From: Fimenecus sp045579305
Lineage (GTDB): Bacteria; Bacillota; Clostridia; Oscillospirales; Acutalibacteraceae
DNA length: 42,420 nucleotides
Direction: 5' to 3'
Assembly: GCA_045579305.1 (NCBI GenBank)
Contig: JAZNLY010000008.1
Location: 1 to 42,420, forward strand
The translations under genes were made by a program, and so were the position numbers. Of this stretch, positions 21,463-30,144 are shown one piece after another. The notes below the pieces were generated by a model. It searched no databases. It saw nothing but the letters and a program-made list of their open reading frames with translations, and had not been told where the DNA came from. Every line of letters begins with the position of its first letter. Position 1 is the first letter of the stretch.

Positions 21463-23559
21463 TTATTTTGCCTCCTTAGCAATTCTTGTACCTTCAAAAT
21501 ATCGTTCAAGAATTTCATCATATGTACTGCCATTTGCAGCCATATAATTTGCTCCTTCACGACTCATGCCAATTCCGTATCCATGACCATATGTCTGTAC
21601 AGTAAATGTAGAATCAGATACGTATGTAATTGTAAAACAAAGTGATAATAAATTCTCTTCACCGAGAATATTTTTTCTGAAGTCAAAACCTGACATTTCA
21701 ACACCGTTAACACTGATTGATGTAACATTACCAACCTGTTCAGAAATTGCAGAATCGTGAGAATTTATAGCAAACCATTCATCAGGTTTATCTGAAAGTA
21801 CTGTAACATTTTTATTTGCAAGTAAAAATGCCTTCATATCTTCTACAGAATATACCTTTGATGTGCTATACCCAATTAAAGTTGATTCATATTCACCTTC
21901 AGTTTTTACAGCTTTAAGATATGGTAATTTAGAAGACATATCAAGAGTAGTACCAGGAGTTAGCACGTGATATGGAGCAATTGCAACACCATTATTAAAT
22001 TCCAGATACTCACCGTAAACAGTGTCAACAACTTCTTTTACAGATTCACTGTAGGCATCGGCAATCTGAATACCATCAACTACAAATCCGTTATTCAAGA
22101 ACTTAAGACATGAATATGTAGCTACTACCTGAGCCTTTATTGCTTCAGTTTCAGTATCCGAATTCAATGCTGCGGTAACAATTCTTGCAATCGCCTCTCT
22201 TGGCTCCAGTTTTTCACCATTAACAGTAATAAATTCAGGAGAAGCACTCTCCTTAGACTCACTATTTTTCTTCAGGTCTTCTTCGCTCATACTCATCAAC
22301 TGTACGGCAACATAATCTGCAAAAGTCATCTTGCCCTTTGCATCTGCTCCGATTAATTCATCGTATACAACATCTGTCGTCGAATCCTGCTGGGAATCAG
22401 GTGCTGTAGTCTCTTCAGTCTTTATCAACGAATTTATAAATTCGGTTAACTTATTATCTTTACCCTGATTGTGGAACACCAATGCTACCACAGCACAGGC
22501 AACAATAACAATACCAAGAATAATTGCAAGAATTGCCAATGGTTTCTTGCCTGCAATCTTTTTATCCTCTTCAGTTATGGCATTTTCTATGTCACTGATT
22601 TCAATTCCTACACTTCGTTTACCAGATGCCTTTTCCGTAATAAGCTCTATTAATTCAAGTGCAGCATTTTCAATGAACTGTTTCTCTGTTTCTTTTTCTG
22701 TAATATAAAGTTTTCTTACAAGTGCGTTTTCAGATTCTGCAACTGCGATACAGATGTATTTCACATCGCCTGATGTATAAACATCGCTTATGCATGCGCC
22801 TATATTTCCAGCTGACAAATCAAGGCTTACCCTTGCAAGTTGCGCAGTATACTCAGTCGGATTAACATCACCCTTATCTTCTACATATGGTGTAAAGACA
22901 AAAGCCTTGTTAAAATCAGTAACAGCGTCACCACAGCTTTTAAGCACTTCTGCATTTCGTGTTCCGTTAACAGCAACAAGTGACTCTGTTTCAAGAATAG
23001 TTTTTACAGCATCTGATACTTTTTTAATATTTTCCTGTTTCATCTCTGTATCATCAACAGAGGTCTGGATGCCGAGGCATTCATTAAGGTAAGGAACAAC
23101 ACCATCTCTCAAAATAGCATCAATTCTGTTATTATCAATTGGAAGAAGAACAAAATACTGTTCTCCGTTTTCCATAGCCAAACCTGAATACAAACCATCA
23201 TCTGACACAAAGACTGTTGCAGGTTCAGGGAAAGAGGAAAAACCTTTTTTCTGTTTATCATCAATATCAAGATTTTCAATCTTATTAAGGACTGTCGGGT
23301 CATACACTATCTCTGTTCCAAAAGCCTGAATCAAGGCATTTTTCAATCTCAGATAATTATTGACGTCAACTGCAGTAATAATTAATTCATCTTCTTCAAG
23401 AGCACCCTGCAACGCTACAAACAACTCTTTAATGTCTTCAAATTGTTTGATTCTGATTATATCGTCAGTAAAATTGTTCAAGCTACTTTCTATTCTTGCC
23501 TGAAAACGAGCAAAGGACATGCTCTTATCAATATTAAGCGATAATATTGTTGTTTTCAT
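21463..23559 (-). CDS. Degenerate CinA-like protein fused via a membrane helix to a SpoIID domain
   Basis: This 698-residue protein has three parts. Residues 1-310 follow the order of a full-length CinA. A MoCF-like half (MKTTILSLNI at the start; ELIITAVDVNNYL where CinA has its GGLGPTxDD loop; FPEPATVFVSDDGLYSGLAM; a closing DGVVPYL) leads into a CinA-C-like half (ARVSLDLSAGNIGACISDV, then CIAVAESENALVRKL). The catalytic ESCTGG motif and the GGLGPT loop are lost. A transmembrane helix spans about 340-363. Residues 445-692 are a SpoIID/LytB domain, with glutamate 472 in ETEAIKAQVVATY and the GHGYGIGMSREGANYMA block near 658. SpoIID enzymes cleave denuded glycan strands of peptidoglycan. The expected topology is CinA-like part inside, SpoIID part outside. 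The CinA assignment is my own alignment by eye. Confidence 0.75.
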   Translation of the reverse strand: MKTTILSLNIDKSMSFARFQARIESSLNNFTDDIIRIKQFEDIKELFVALQGALEEDELIITAVDVNNYLRLKNALIQAFGTEIVYDPTVLNKIENLDIDDKQKKGFSSFPEPATVFVSDDGLYSGLAMENGEQYFVLLPIDNNRIDAILRDGVVPYLNECLGIQTSVDDTEMKQENIKKVSDAVKTILETESLVAVNGTRNAEVLKSCGDAVTDFNKAFVFTPYVEDKGDVNPTEYTAQLARVSLDLSAGNIGACISDVYTSGDVKYICIAVAESENALVRKLYITEKETEKQFIENAALELIELITEKASGKRSVGIEISDIENAITEEDKKIAGKKPLAILAIILGIVIVACAVVALVFHNQGKDNKLTEFINSLIKTEETTAPDSQQDSTTDVVYDELIGADAKGKMTFADYVAVQLMSMSEEDLKKNSESKESASPEFITVNGEKLEPREAIARIVTAALNSDTETEAIKAQVVATYSCLKFLNNGFVVDGIQIADAYSESVKEVVDTVYGEYLEFNNGVAIAPYHVLTPGTTLDMSSKLPYLKAVKTEGEYESTLIGYSTSKVYSVEDMKAFLLANKNVTVLSDKPDEWFAINSHDSAISEQVGNVTSISVNGVEMSGFDFRKNILGEENLLSLCFTITYVSDSTFTVQTYGHGYGIGMSREGANYMAANGSTYDEILERYFEGTRIAKEAK

Positions 23560-23596
23560 ATTTTAATATCTCTCTTTCGTAGTATTTCCCACAAAA

Positions 23597-24895
23597 TTAT
23601 TCATCAAAAGGATTCTGCATACCGTTCTTATCATACCAAGCCTGAGGATACTTTGGTTTTTCATTCAACTCGGTTGATTTTGTGTCAACGATGGTTGACT
23701 CGTTTTCACGTACCATTCTTCCCATCACAACAAGCTGTGCCCCATCAAATTCATCAGAAGGTGTAACAAGTGTAACAATCTTATCTGTAGTCTGCACTGA
23801 AACATCAGTATTTATGAGACTTCTGAGTTTAATCTCATTTAAATAACTGTTAAACTTTGCATCAGAATTAAAATCGTTAACTTTATAATTAAATCCACCA
23901 TCATACGCTGTATCACCTGCAACATAAAATGCAGCAAATACTTTGAATGAATAGGATTTATACAATGTGCCGAATTCAAATGTAGGGGCTTTCTTGTAAC
24001 CTTCTACTGTCTTATATGCATCGAGCCCTGAGAAATAAGTGTTTGATGCAAAAATGAATGTGTTATCATCAAGCTCTCTTGCATTATTCTTACTTTCCAT
24101 ATAAGGACAACCTGAATTGTTCTTTTTTTTGTAAAAATCCTTGTCAGTATAATAGAGGTTATCGCTGGTCTGTACTACCTGAACATCGACATCAATTCCG
24201 TCCACTCTTAACCAGCCAACCAAATCCTGATTAACACTGTATGGATATGCATATGCAGGATTTATACCTTTAGGAAATTTGACAACTGTACCTTTACTGA
24301 AGTTATTTTTCCAGGAATCAACATATTCATTATCTGCCAGTTTTTCTGCAATAACAGCTTTGTTATTCACTCTGTTAGCACCTGACATATTCAACTGATA
24401 TTCCACGAACAATTTACCAAAGCCGAACAAACAAATAGCCAATGTTACTATCGAAATATCCGTAACTATCTTTCTGATTTTTTCTTTATTACTATCATCT
24501 CTCCCAGGAACAAAATTGCTGAAGAAAGAAGCAAAAATCTCATTGAATGTACGAACACGTTTCTTAGGAGTAACAGTTATTTTCTGAATCTCAATTTCAG
24601 GCTCCGGTTTGATTTCGGGTGTTTTTTCTTCTTTATCTGTTATATCTACTGTACTTGAACCTGTATACTGTGCAGTAATATCGATGAATGTTTTTCCGTT
24701 TTCAACAACTGTTTTACCCTCTTTGTAAATTTCACTTTTCTCTTTTACGGAGTCTTTTTCATTTTCAACGGAATATTTTTCAGCTATTTCTGAAAAGCCG
24801 ATATCATCAAGTGTAGGAAGTTCACCCTCAATACCTAATTCTTCGCGGAGTTTATCAAAAGAAAGCATATCATTTTTGTTTTCTTTTTTTTCCAT
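23597..24895 (-). CDS. Membrane pseudo-sortase (class B fold, catalytic triad lost)
   Basis: This 432-residue protein has an acidic, low-complexity cytoplasmic region (1-145), a transmembrane helix (about 147-166) and an outer sortase B-like domain. The fold is recognisable from NQDLVGWLRVDGIDVDVQVV, YYTDKDFYKKKNNSGCPYM and the late VTLV strand. All three catalytic positions are replaced: the histidine of GHN is serine 284 (FASN), the cysteine of TLxTC is proline 379 (TLVTP), and the arginine is probably glutamine 387. The tail KPKYPQAWYDKNGMQNPF is shared with the active sortase encoded just upstream. It was probably duplicated from that gene and kept as a binding or scaffold protein. The stop of the neighbour abuts this start, with GGAGG in the neighbour's last codons. 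Confidence 0.82.
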   Translation of the reverse strand: MEKKENKNDMLSFDKLREELGIEGELPTLDDIGFSEIAEKYSVENEKDSVKEKSEIYKEGKTVVENGKTFIDITAQYTGSSTVDITDKEEKTPEIKPEPEIEIQKITVTPKKRVRTFNEIFASFFSNFVPGRDDSNKEKIRKIVTDISIVTLAICLFGFGKLFVEYQLNMSGANRVNNKAVIAEKLADNEYVDSWKNNFSKGTVVKFPKGINPAYAYPYSVNQDLVGWLRVDGIDVDVQVVQTSDNLYYTDKDFYKKKNNSGCPYMESKNNARELDDNTFIFASNTYFSGLDAYKTVEGYKKAPTFEFGTLYKSYSFKVFAAFYVAGDTAYDGGFNYKVNDFNSDAKFNSYLNEIKLRSLINTDVSVQTTDKIVTLVTPSDEFDGAQLVVMGRMVRENESTIVDTKSTELNEKPKYPQAWYDKNGMQNPFDE

Positions 24896-25798
24896 TTAAT
24901 TTACCTCCGCAGGATACCATCTCTGGTCATTTATGTAAGGATTATTCAATCCATGCTTGTCGTAATAAATCTGTGGATACTTTGGATTTGGATTTACCTT
25001 TGCAACTGATGTATTAACTGTTGGGTCCTCACCGGGTCTTAAAGCACGGGCAATAACAATAATACCACCCTCTGCACGATACCCAGGAATATCAAGTGTT
25101 CTGATACATGTCTGCAAAGTAAGGAGTTTATCACCATTTTTCACATCAACACCTGTGAAATACAATGTACGTTTATTCAACTCTTCAATGTATCCCTTAA
25201 AATTTTGTCCTTCCACATGTGGCCATACGTAATTGAAAACATAACCATTGTCTTCTTTAGGCTTACGGTTTGTAATAATTACTGCATAGATTTTCCACTT
25301 ATAACATCTTTCAAGAGTGTTGAACTCAATAATCGGATGTTCTTTATAGAAATCGATTTTCTCATATTTTGCGAGATTTGTAAAGACTTTACCATCTGTA
25401 TATGAGTTATGACCATAGATAATTGTATTTGAATCAAGGTCTGTAGGATTATTACGGCTATCCATAAAAATTGCACCATGATAATCACTTTGTCTGTTAA
25501 AGTCATGATTCATATAATAAGAATTGTTTGCTGTCTGAACAACAGGATAGTCAATATTTGTTCCTGGAATTGTAATCCAACCAACAGTTTCAGGATTCAT
25601 AGCAACATATTCTGAATAGTCAGGCACTTCATAAACCTCAGTGGATTCTACATTTTCTGTCTGTCCCTCTGCACTTGGGTCCTGATTATTGTACTTGTTG
25701 ATAAAAAAGATGGTTAAAACTGCACCTACTATAACTACTACAATAAGGCAGATTGCAATTATGACTTTCTTAGCAACTGAATTACTCTTCTTTTCCAT
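24896..25798 (-). CDS. Class B sortase
   Basis: This 300-residue protein has an N-terminal membrane anchor (about 10-33) and an extracellular sortase domain. NPETVGWITIPGTNIDYPVVQ and YYMNHDF open the class B fold. The catalytic histidine is H130 in IIYGHNSY, the cysteine is C231 in LTLQTC, and arginine 241 lies ten residues later, as in Staphylococcus SrtB. A tail of about 30 residues after the catalytic domain holds NPKYPQIYYDKHGLNNPY, shared with the pseudo-sortase next door. Sortases join proteins to the cell wall or to each other. No substrate with an obvious sorting signal is encoded in this window, so the target is unknown. It lies 2 bases after the cinA gene. Confidence 0.9.
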   Translation of the reverse strand: MEKKSNSVAKKVIIAICLIVVVIVGAVLTIFFINKYNNQDPSAEGQTENVESTEVYEVPDYSEYVAMNPETVGWITIPGTNIDYPVVQTANNSYYMNHDFNRQSDYHGAIFMDSRNNPTDLDSNTIIYGHNSYTDGKVFTNLAKYEKIDFYKEHPIIEFNTLERCYKWKIYAVIITNRKPKEDNGYVFNYVWPHVEGQNFKGYIEELNKRTLYFTGVDVKNGDKLLTLQTCIRTLDIPGYRAEGGIIVIARALRPGEDPTVNTSVAKVNPNPKYPQIYYDKHGLNNPYINDQRWYPAEVN

Positions 25799-25800
25799 AG

Positions 25801-26280
25801 TTACTCTCCTATCATTTCTAATATCATTTTAAACGCTTCGTCGGAAGCATTTAATCTGTTACTGTTTCGTATATCAGTAGTGAACTGATTATTTAATTCT
25901 TTTACGATGATTTTTTCACCATCTGAAACTGCCAAGTATATCAAACCAACCGGTTTACTTGTATTATCTGAATTAGGTCCTGCTATTCCTGAAACAGAAA
26001 CGGCAATATCAGCACCGGAAACATCGAGAACACCTTTTACCATTTCTCTGACTGTCTGTTCGCTGACAGCACCAAATTCATTGAGTGTTTCACTTTTAAC
26101 ACCAAGAACCTTTTCTTTTATTTCGTTGCTGTAGCTTACAATACCACAGTTGAACACGGCGGATGAACCACTCACGTCTGTTATTCTTTTTGCAATAAGT
26201 CCACCGGTACAGGATTCTGCACACGCCATGACTATATTACGTTCACTGAGCACTTTTACAACTTTTTCTTCAAGTGTCAT
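25801..26280 (-). CDS. pncC: CinA C-terminal domain protein, NMN amidohydrolase (PncC type)
   Basis: This 159-residue protein consists of the CinA C-terminal domain alone, as in E. coli PncC. Conserved blocks are present in order: ACAESCTGGLIAKRI (active-site region, about 19-33), SGSSAVFNCGIVSYSNEIK, FGAVSEQTV, and GADIAVSVSGIAGPNSDN, with KPVGLIYLAV near the end. The enzyme deamidates nicotinamide mononucleotide to nicotinate mononucleotide, recycling the NMN released by NAD-dependent DNA ligase. It has no MoCF domain. It lies 9 bases after thiI and 2 bases before the sortase gene. A degenerate full-length CinA-like module is found three genes downstream. Confidence 0.9.
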   Translation of the reverse strand: MTLEEKVVKVLSERNIVMACAESCTGGLIAKRITDVSGSSAVFNCGIVSYSNEIKEKVLGVKSETLNEFGAVSEQTVREMVKGVLDVSGADIAVSVSGIAGPNSDNTSKPVGLIYLAVSDGEKIIVKELNNQFTTDIRNSNRLNASDEAFKMILEMIGE

Positions 26281-26289
26281 AATCTACTC

Positions 26290-27462
26290 CTAAAAACAGA
26301 TATTGTTTATTGTTGTATTAGCTAGTGCCTTTTCAATAAGACCTTCAACATCAAGAGCCTGTTCAGCAGTTTCGATAATTGAAATCTGTGGTCTTGTTTT
26401 AGGGTGTTTGGGTGTGAATACTGTGCAACAATCTTCATATGGCTCAATGGAAATTTCAAAAGTATCAATTTTTCTTGAAACTTTGATAATTTCGTCCTTA
26501 TCAAGACCAATTAAAGGTCTGAAAACAGGCATAGAAACAACTGCATCGGTACAAGCAAGAGCATTAAGGGTCTGACTTGCAACCTGGCCAAGGCTTTCAC
26601 CTGTTATAAGAGCTTTACAATCTTCTCTGTCTGCAATTTGTTGAGAAATTCTCATCATAAAACGACGCATTATAAGAGTGAACAACTCTTCAGGACATTT
26701 ATCTCTGATTTCTTCCTGAATTTCTGTAAACCCAACTGTAAACAAGCAGATATTTCCACTATATCTTGAAACTTTACGAAGTAGGTTATGTACTTTTTCT
26801 TCTGACTGCGGTGATGTATAGGGTGGCGAAGCAAAATGAATTGCATTAAGTACAAGACCGCGCTTTGCCATCATATACGCTGCAACGGGGCTATCAATAC
26901 CACCTGAAATAAGGATTGCAGACTTACCTGCTGTGCCTGTCGGCATACCACCTGCTCCCTTTGTCTGATTACCACGGATAAAGGCAAATTTTTCTCTTAT
27001 CTCAATTGTAACAAGAATGTCAGGATTTTTTACATCGACCTTCAGGTGTGGAAATTTACTGAGAATTGCTCCACCAACTTCGGCTGATATCTCAGGAGAT
27101 TTAAGCGGAAATTTTTTATCTGAGCGTTTACCCTCTACTTTAAATGTTTTTGCTTGTTTTAATTGTTCAGCAAGGTAGTCAGGTGTTTTTTCAAGAATAA
27201 CTGACATATCCTTTTCAACTTGTAACGCTCTTGAAAATGCTGCGATACCAAAAACACGACTGATTCTGTCACTCACTTCATCCATATCGATAAAATCATC
27301 CATAGGAATAACTGAAACCGTGGACTGTTCTTTTCTGTATTCAAAATCACCAAGCATTTTAATGCGCTTACGAATATTCTTTATTAAAATATCTTCAAAT
27401 GTTGAGCGGTTAAGTCCTTTTAAAGCCAACTCACCATTCTTTATAAGTATAATTTCTTTCAT
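26290..27462 (-). CDS. thiI: tRNA 4-thiouridine synthetase ThiI
   Basis: This 390-residue protein has an N-terminal ferredoxin-like/THUMP region (about 1-165; LIKNGELALKGLNRSTFE at the start), then the PP-loop ATPase motif LISGGIDSPVAAYMMAKRG near 180-200 and the KALITGESLGQVASQT block. The C-terminal rhodanese domain of the E. coli enzyme is absent, which is usual in Firmicutes. It transfers sulfur to uridine 8 of tRNA and may also serve thiazole synthesis. The sulfur donor, a cysteine desulfurase, is encoded 2 bases upstream, the standard thiI partner arrangement. Confidence 0.95.
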   Translation of the reverse strand: MKEIILIKNGELALKGLNRSTFEDILIKNIRKRIKMLGDFEYRKEQSTVSVIPMDDFIDMDEVSDRISRVFGIAAFSRALQVEKDMSVILEKTPDYLAEQLKQAKTFKVEGKRSDKKFPLKSPEISAEVGGAILSKFPHLKVDVKNPDILVTIEIREKFAFIRGNQTKGAGGMPTGTAGKSAILISGGIDSPVAAYMMAKRGLVLNAIHFASPPYTSPQSEEKVHNLLRKVSRYSGNICLFTVGFTEIQEEIRDKCPEELFTLIMRRFMMRISQQIADREDCKALITGESLGQVASQTLNALACTDAVVSMPVFRPLIGLDKDEIIKVSRKIDTFEISIEPYEDCCTVFTPKHPKTRPQISIIETAEQALDVEGLIEKALANTTINNICF

Positions 27463-27464
27463 AA

Positions 27465-28592
27465 TTATCTCCTGACACGATTAATTGTATCTTTTATCCC
27501 ATTATATAATAAATCCATATCATTTTCTGTAGTAAATTTTGACAGGCTGATTCGTATTGCACTGTCTATTCTCTGTGATGATATTCCCATGGCACTAAGG
27601 ACATTACTTCTATGCCCTTTGGAACAGGCTGAACCAGCAGAGACATATATCCCCATTGATGAGAGAGAATTCAGCATTACCTGAGATGGTACACCATCAG
27701 CTGAAATATTGATAATATAGGGTAGAGCATCCTCCGGGGAATTCACATATACCCTATCAATTCCCTTAATCTTATCAATAAAGTAACTTCTCACACTCAT
27801 GACATTCTGTAAATTCTTATCAACATTACCAATATCACTGACTGCTTCAGCAAAGGCACAAATCATAGGAGTTGATTCAGTTCCTGAAACCATACCATTT
27901 TCCTGACCGCCACCGACAATATGTGGTAAGACACGGACACCATTGTTTACAAACAATGCTCCTGCACCCTTTATACCATGAATCTTATGAGCACTCACAC
28001 TCATAAGGTCGATGCCAAACTTTTTAGGTTTAATCTGCATTTTGCCAAATGCCTGAACAGCATCACAATGAAAATATGCTTTTGATTTTTTCTCTCTTAT
28101 AATTCCTTTTATTTTTGAGATATCCTGAATTGACCCAACCTCGTTATTCACAGCCATAACACTGACAAGAATTGTAGTTTCATCAATCACATTTGACAAT
28201 TCATCAAGATTGATTTTACCATTACTATCTGCATTCAGATAGATAACATCATAACCTTGCTCTTCTAAAGACTCAAAGCATTTCAAAACACTTGGATGTT
28301 CAAGTGTTGTTGTTATAACCTTTTTGCCTTCTCTATGTTTTGCCCTGACGCTTCCGAATATGGCAGTATTATTTGCCACAGTGCCACTTGAAGTAAAGAA
28401 AATCTCATTTTCCTGACATCCCAGGAAAGTTGAAACTGTCCTTCTTGCACTGTCCAATTCTTTTTTTGCGTTATATCCGCAAAGGTGAAGCGAAGATGGA
28501 TTACCAAAATTATCAGTCATCATTTCCAATGCTTTTTTTACTGCTTTTTCGCAGGGTTTTGTTGTAGCACTGTTATCAAGATAAACTTTCAA
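27465..28592 (-). CDS. Cysteine desulfurase (NifS/IscS family), ThiI partner
   Basis: This PLP enzyme of about 375 residues opens with VYLDNSATT and has the SGTVANNTAIFG segment, HPSVLKCFE, the PLP lysine in SVSAHKIHGIKGAG, and the active-site cysteine loop SAGSACSKGHRS. It takes sulfur from cysteine as a persulfide for ThiI. There is no ATG start. I choose TTG at 28592, since GGGGG sits 8 bases upstream and the family normally begins within a few residues of YLDNSATT; TTG at 28607 is the other choice. It is the first gene of the large minus-strand run and has its own promoter. Confidence 0.92.
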   Translation of the reverse strand: MKVYLDNSATTKPCEKAVKKALEMMTDNFGNPSSLHLCGYNAKKELDSARRTVSTFLGCQENEIFFTSSGTVANNTAIFGSVRAKHREGKKVITTTLEHPSVLKCFESLEEQGYDVIYLNADSNGKINLDELSNVIDETTILVSVMAVNNEVGSIQDISKIKGIIREKKSKAYFHCDAVQAFGKMQIKPKKFGIDLMSVSAHKIHGIKGAGALFVNNGVRVLPHIVGGGQENGMVSGTESTPMICAFAEAVSDIGNVDKNLQNVMSVRSYFIDKIKGIDRVYVNSPEDALPYIINISADGVPSQVMLNSLSSMGIYVSAGSACSKGHRSNVLSAMGISSQRIDSAIRISLSKFTTENDMDLLYNGIKDTINRVRR

Positions 28593-28628
28593 GTTCTTCG
28601 CCCCCAATTTGCATATTTTTACTCATTA

Positions 28629-28657
28629 ATTATACTACAAAAACTCTCTTTTGGCAA
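28629..28657 (-). promoter_or_regulatory. Promoter of the desulfurase-thiI-sortase-SpoIID run
   Basis: On the minus strand TTGCCA (28657-28652) and a perfect TATAAT (28634-28629) are spaced by 17 bases. The first start codon is about 37 bases beyond. It drives the transcript away from ypeB. Confidence 0.8.
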
Positions 28658-28736
28658 ATAAAAATTACATTTTTTTAAGTATAAATTTAAATTTTTTGTG
28701 AACAATATTTCCAAATATTAAAAGGAGTGCGAATAA

Positions 28737-30083
28737 TTGGATAAAATACATTTTTCAAAGCGTGCTAAAGCTCGAATTATACTATATCTGACTACGCTTT
28801 TTATTGTTTTAGGAGCATTCTGTGTTATACAGACTGTCAAAGCAAACAGATTTAAACATGAGGCTATGCTGACAAAACAAATGGCTCTGACTGCTCTTGA
28901 TGAAAATCTTAATAATATCTCTACAAATCTTGAAAAAACTATTTATGTGAGCACTCCCACAATGATGTCAAAACTCTCTGCAGAGTTGTGGCGTGAAGCA
29001 TCGGGTGCAAAAAACTGTTTATCAATGCTACCAACCGGAGATACGGCCATAAACAACACTTATAAATTCTTATCGCAAATCGGTGAATTTGTAATGTCTC
29101 TTGAGAGAAAAAGTACCCGTGGCGAACCGTTAACTGACAAGGAAAGAGAACAATTGAAAAATCTTTATTCTTTCTGTAACAACCTTAACGAACAGGTAAA
29201 TCAGATGTGTCACGATATGCAGAATGGTAATTTTGCGTTTGAAAAAAACACCTCAACACTATTAAATGCAAACAATGATTTGAAAAGCATCGGAGAAAGC
29301 TTTGATGATACAGAACAGACTATGACGGATTTACCAACTCTCATCTATGACGGTCCTTTTTCAGACCATCTGACTCAGACTAATCCTAAGTTTATTGAAA
29401 ATGAAAAAGAAATCACACAAGACGATGCTCTTAAAATCGCAATATCTGTATGTCCTGCCGAAAAGGATAATTTTTCTCTTTCTCACGAGGAAGATGGTAA
29501 TATCCCCTGTTATGTTTTCAAAGGAAAAAACTGCTCTGTTGCCATTACAAAAAAAGGTGGAAAACCTTGTTATATGTTAAGCTCAGAATTTTCAGGTGAA
29601 GTAAAAATCAAACATGAAGAAGCAATTCGAATTGCCAAAAGATTTCTTAACCAAATAGGATATTCTGATATGAAAGAAAGCTATTATTTTACCGAGGATG
29701 GAATCTGCACCATTAATTTTGCAGCAACAAAAAATGATACTGTTTTATATCCCGACCTTATAAAAGTCAGTGTTTGTCTTGAAAAAGGAAAAGTTGTTTC
29801 ATTTGATGCCACAGGATATATTTCAAATCATACGGAAAGAAAAGATATAAACCCATCAATTTCAGAAATGAACGCAATAGATAAAATCAATCACACACTA
29901 AAAGTTATTGATACACAGAAATGTGTAATTCCAACTGAATGGGAAACTGAACAGATATGTTATGAAATTCATTGTAAAACTGAAGATAACCGAGAATTAC
30001 TCGTCTATATTGATGGCAATACAGGGGAAGAAGATAATATTCTGATTTTGTTATACAGCGACAACGGTGTACTCACGAAATAG
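28737..30083 (+). CDS. ypeB: Spore germination protein YpeB
   Basis: This 448-residue protein has a membrane anchor (about 15-33) and a helical N-terminal domain with the family block LSAELWREASGAKNCLSMLP (about 79-98). The C-terminal PepSY-like region contains the segments FKGKNCSVAITKKGG and CYEIHCKTEDNRELLVYID. YpeB stabilises the cortex-lytic enzyme SleB in spores. In Bacillus the two genes are adjacent, but no sleB-like gene is present here. The start is TTG at 28737, with AAGGAG in place upstream. The gene is divergent from the desulfurase, which also lacks an ATG start. Confidence 0.88.
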   Translation: MDKIHFSKRAKARIILYLTTLFIVLGAFCVIQTVKANRFKHEAMLTKQMALTALDENLNNISTNLEKTIYVSTPTMMSKLSAELWREASGAKNCLSMLPTGDTAINNTYKFLSQIGEFVMSLERKSTRGEPLTDKEREQLKNLYSFCNNLNEQVNQMCHDMQNGNFAFEKNTSTLLNANNDLKSIGESFDDTEQTMTDLPTLIYDGPFSDHLTQTNPKFIENEKEITQDDALKIAISVCPAEKDNFSLSHEEDGNIPCYVFKGKNCSVAITKKGGKPCYMLSSEFSGEVKIKHEEAIRIAKRFLNQIGYSDMKESYYFTEDGICTINFAATKNDTVLYPDLIKVSVCLEKGKVVSFDATGYISNHTERKDINPSISEMNAIDKINHTLKVIDTQKCVIPTEWETEQICYEIHCKTEDNRELLVYIDGNTGEEDNILILLYSDNGVLTK

Positions 30084-30144
30084 TATAATTGTAAACTGAT
30101 AACAAATAATATGGATACCAATAAATTTTTAGGAGGATAAAACA

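Noticed and set aside
21463..21560. An N-terminal extension of GalE reaching 21560
   Set aside because: It overlaps the 3' end of the SpoIID fusion gene; the AGGAGG site and NAD-binding loop place the GalE start at 21461.
23597..24895. The pseudo-sortase as a decaying pseudogene
   Set aside because: The frame is intact over 432 codons, the translation signals are good, and the C-terminal tail shared with the active sortase is preserved, so retention for another role is more likely.
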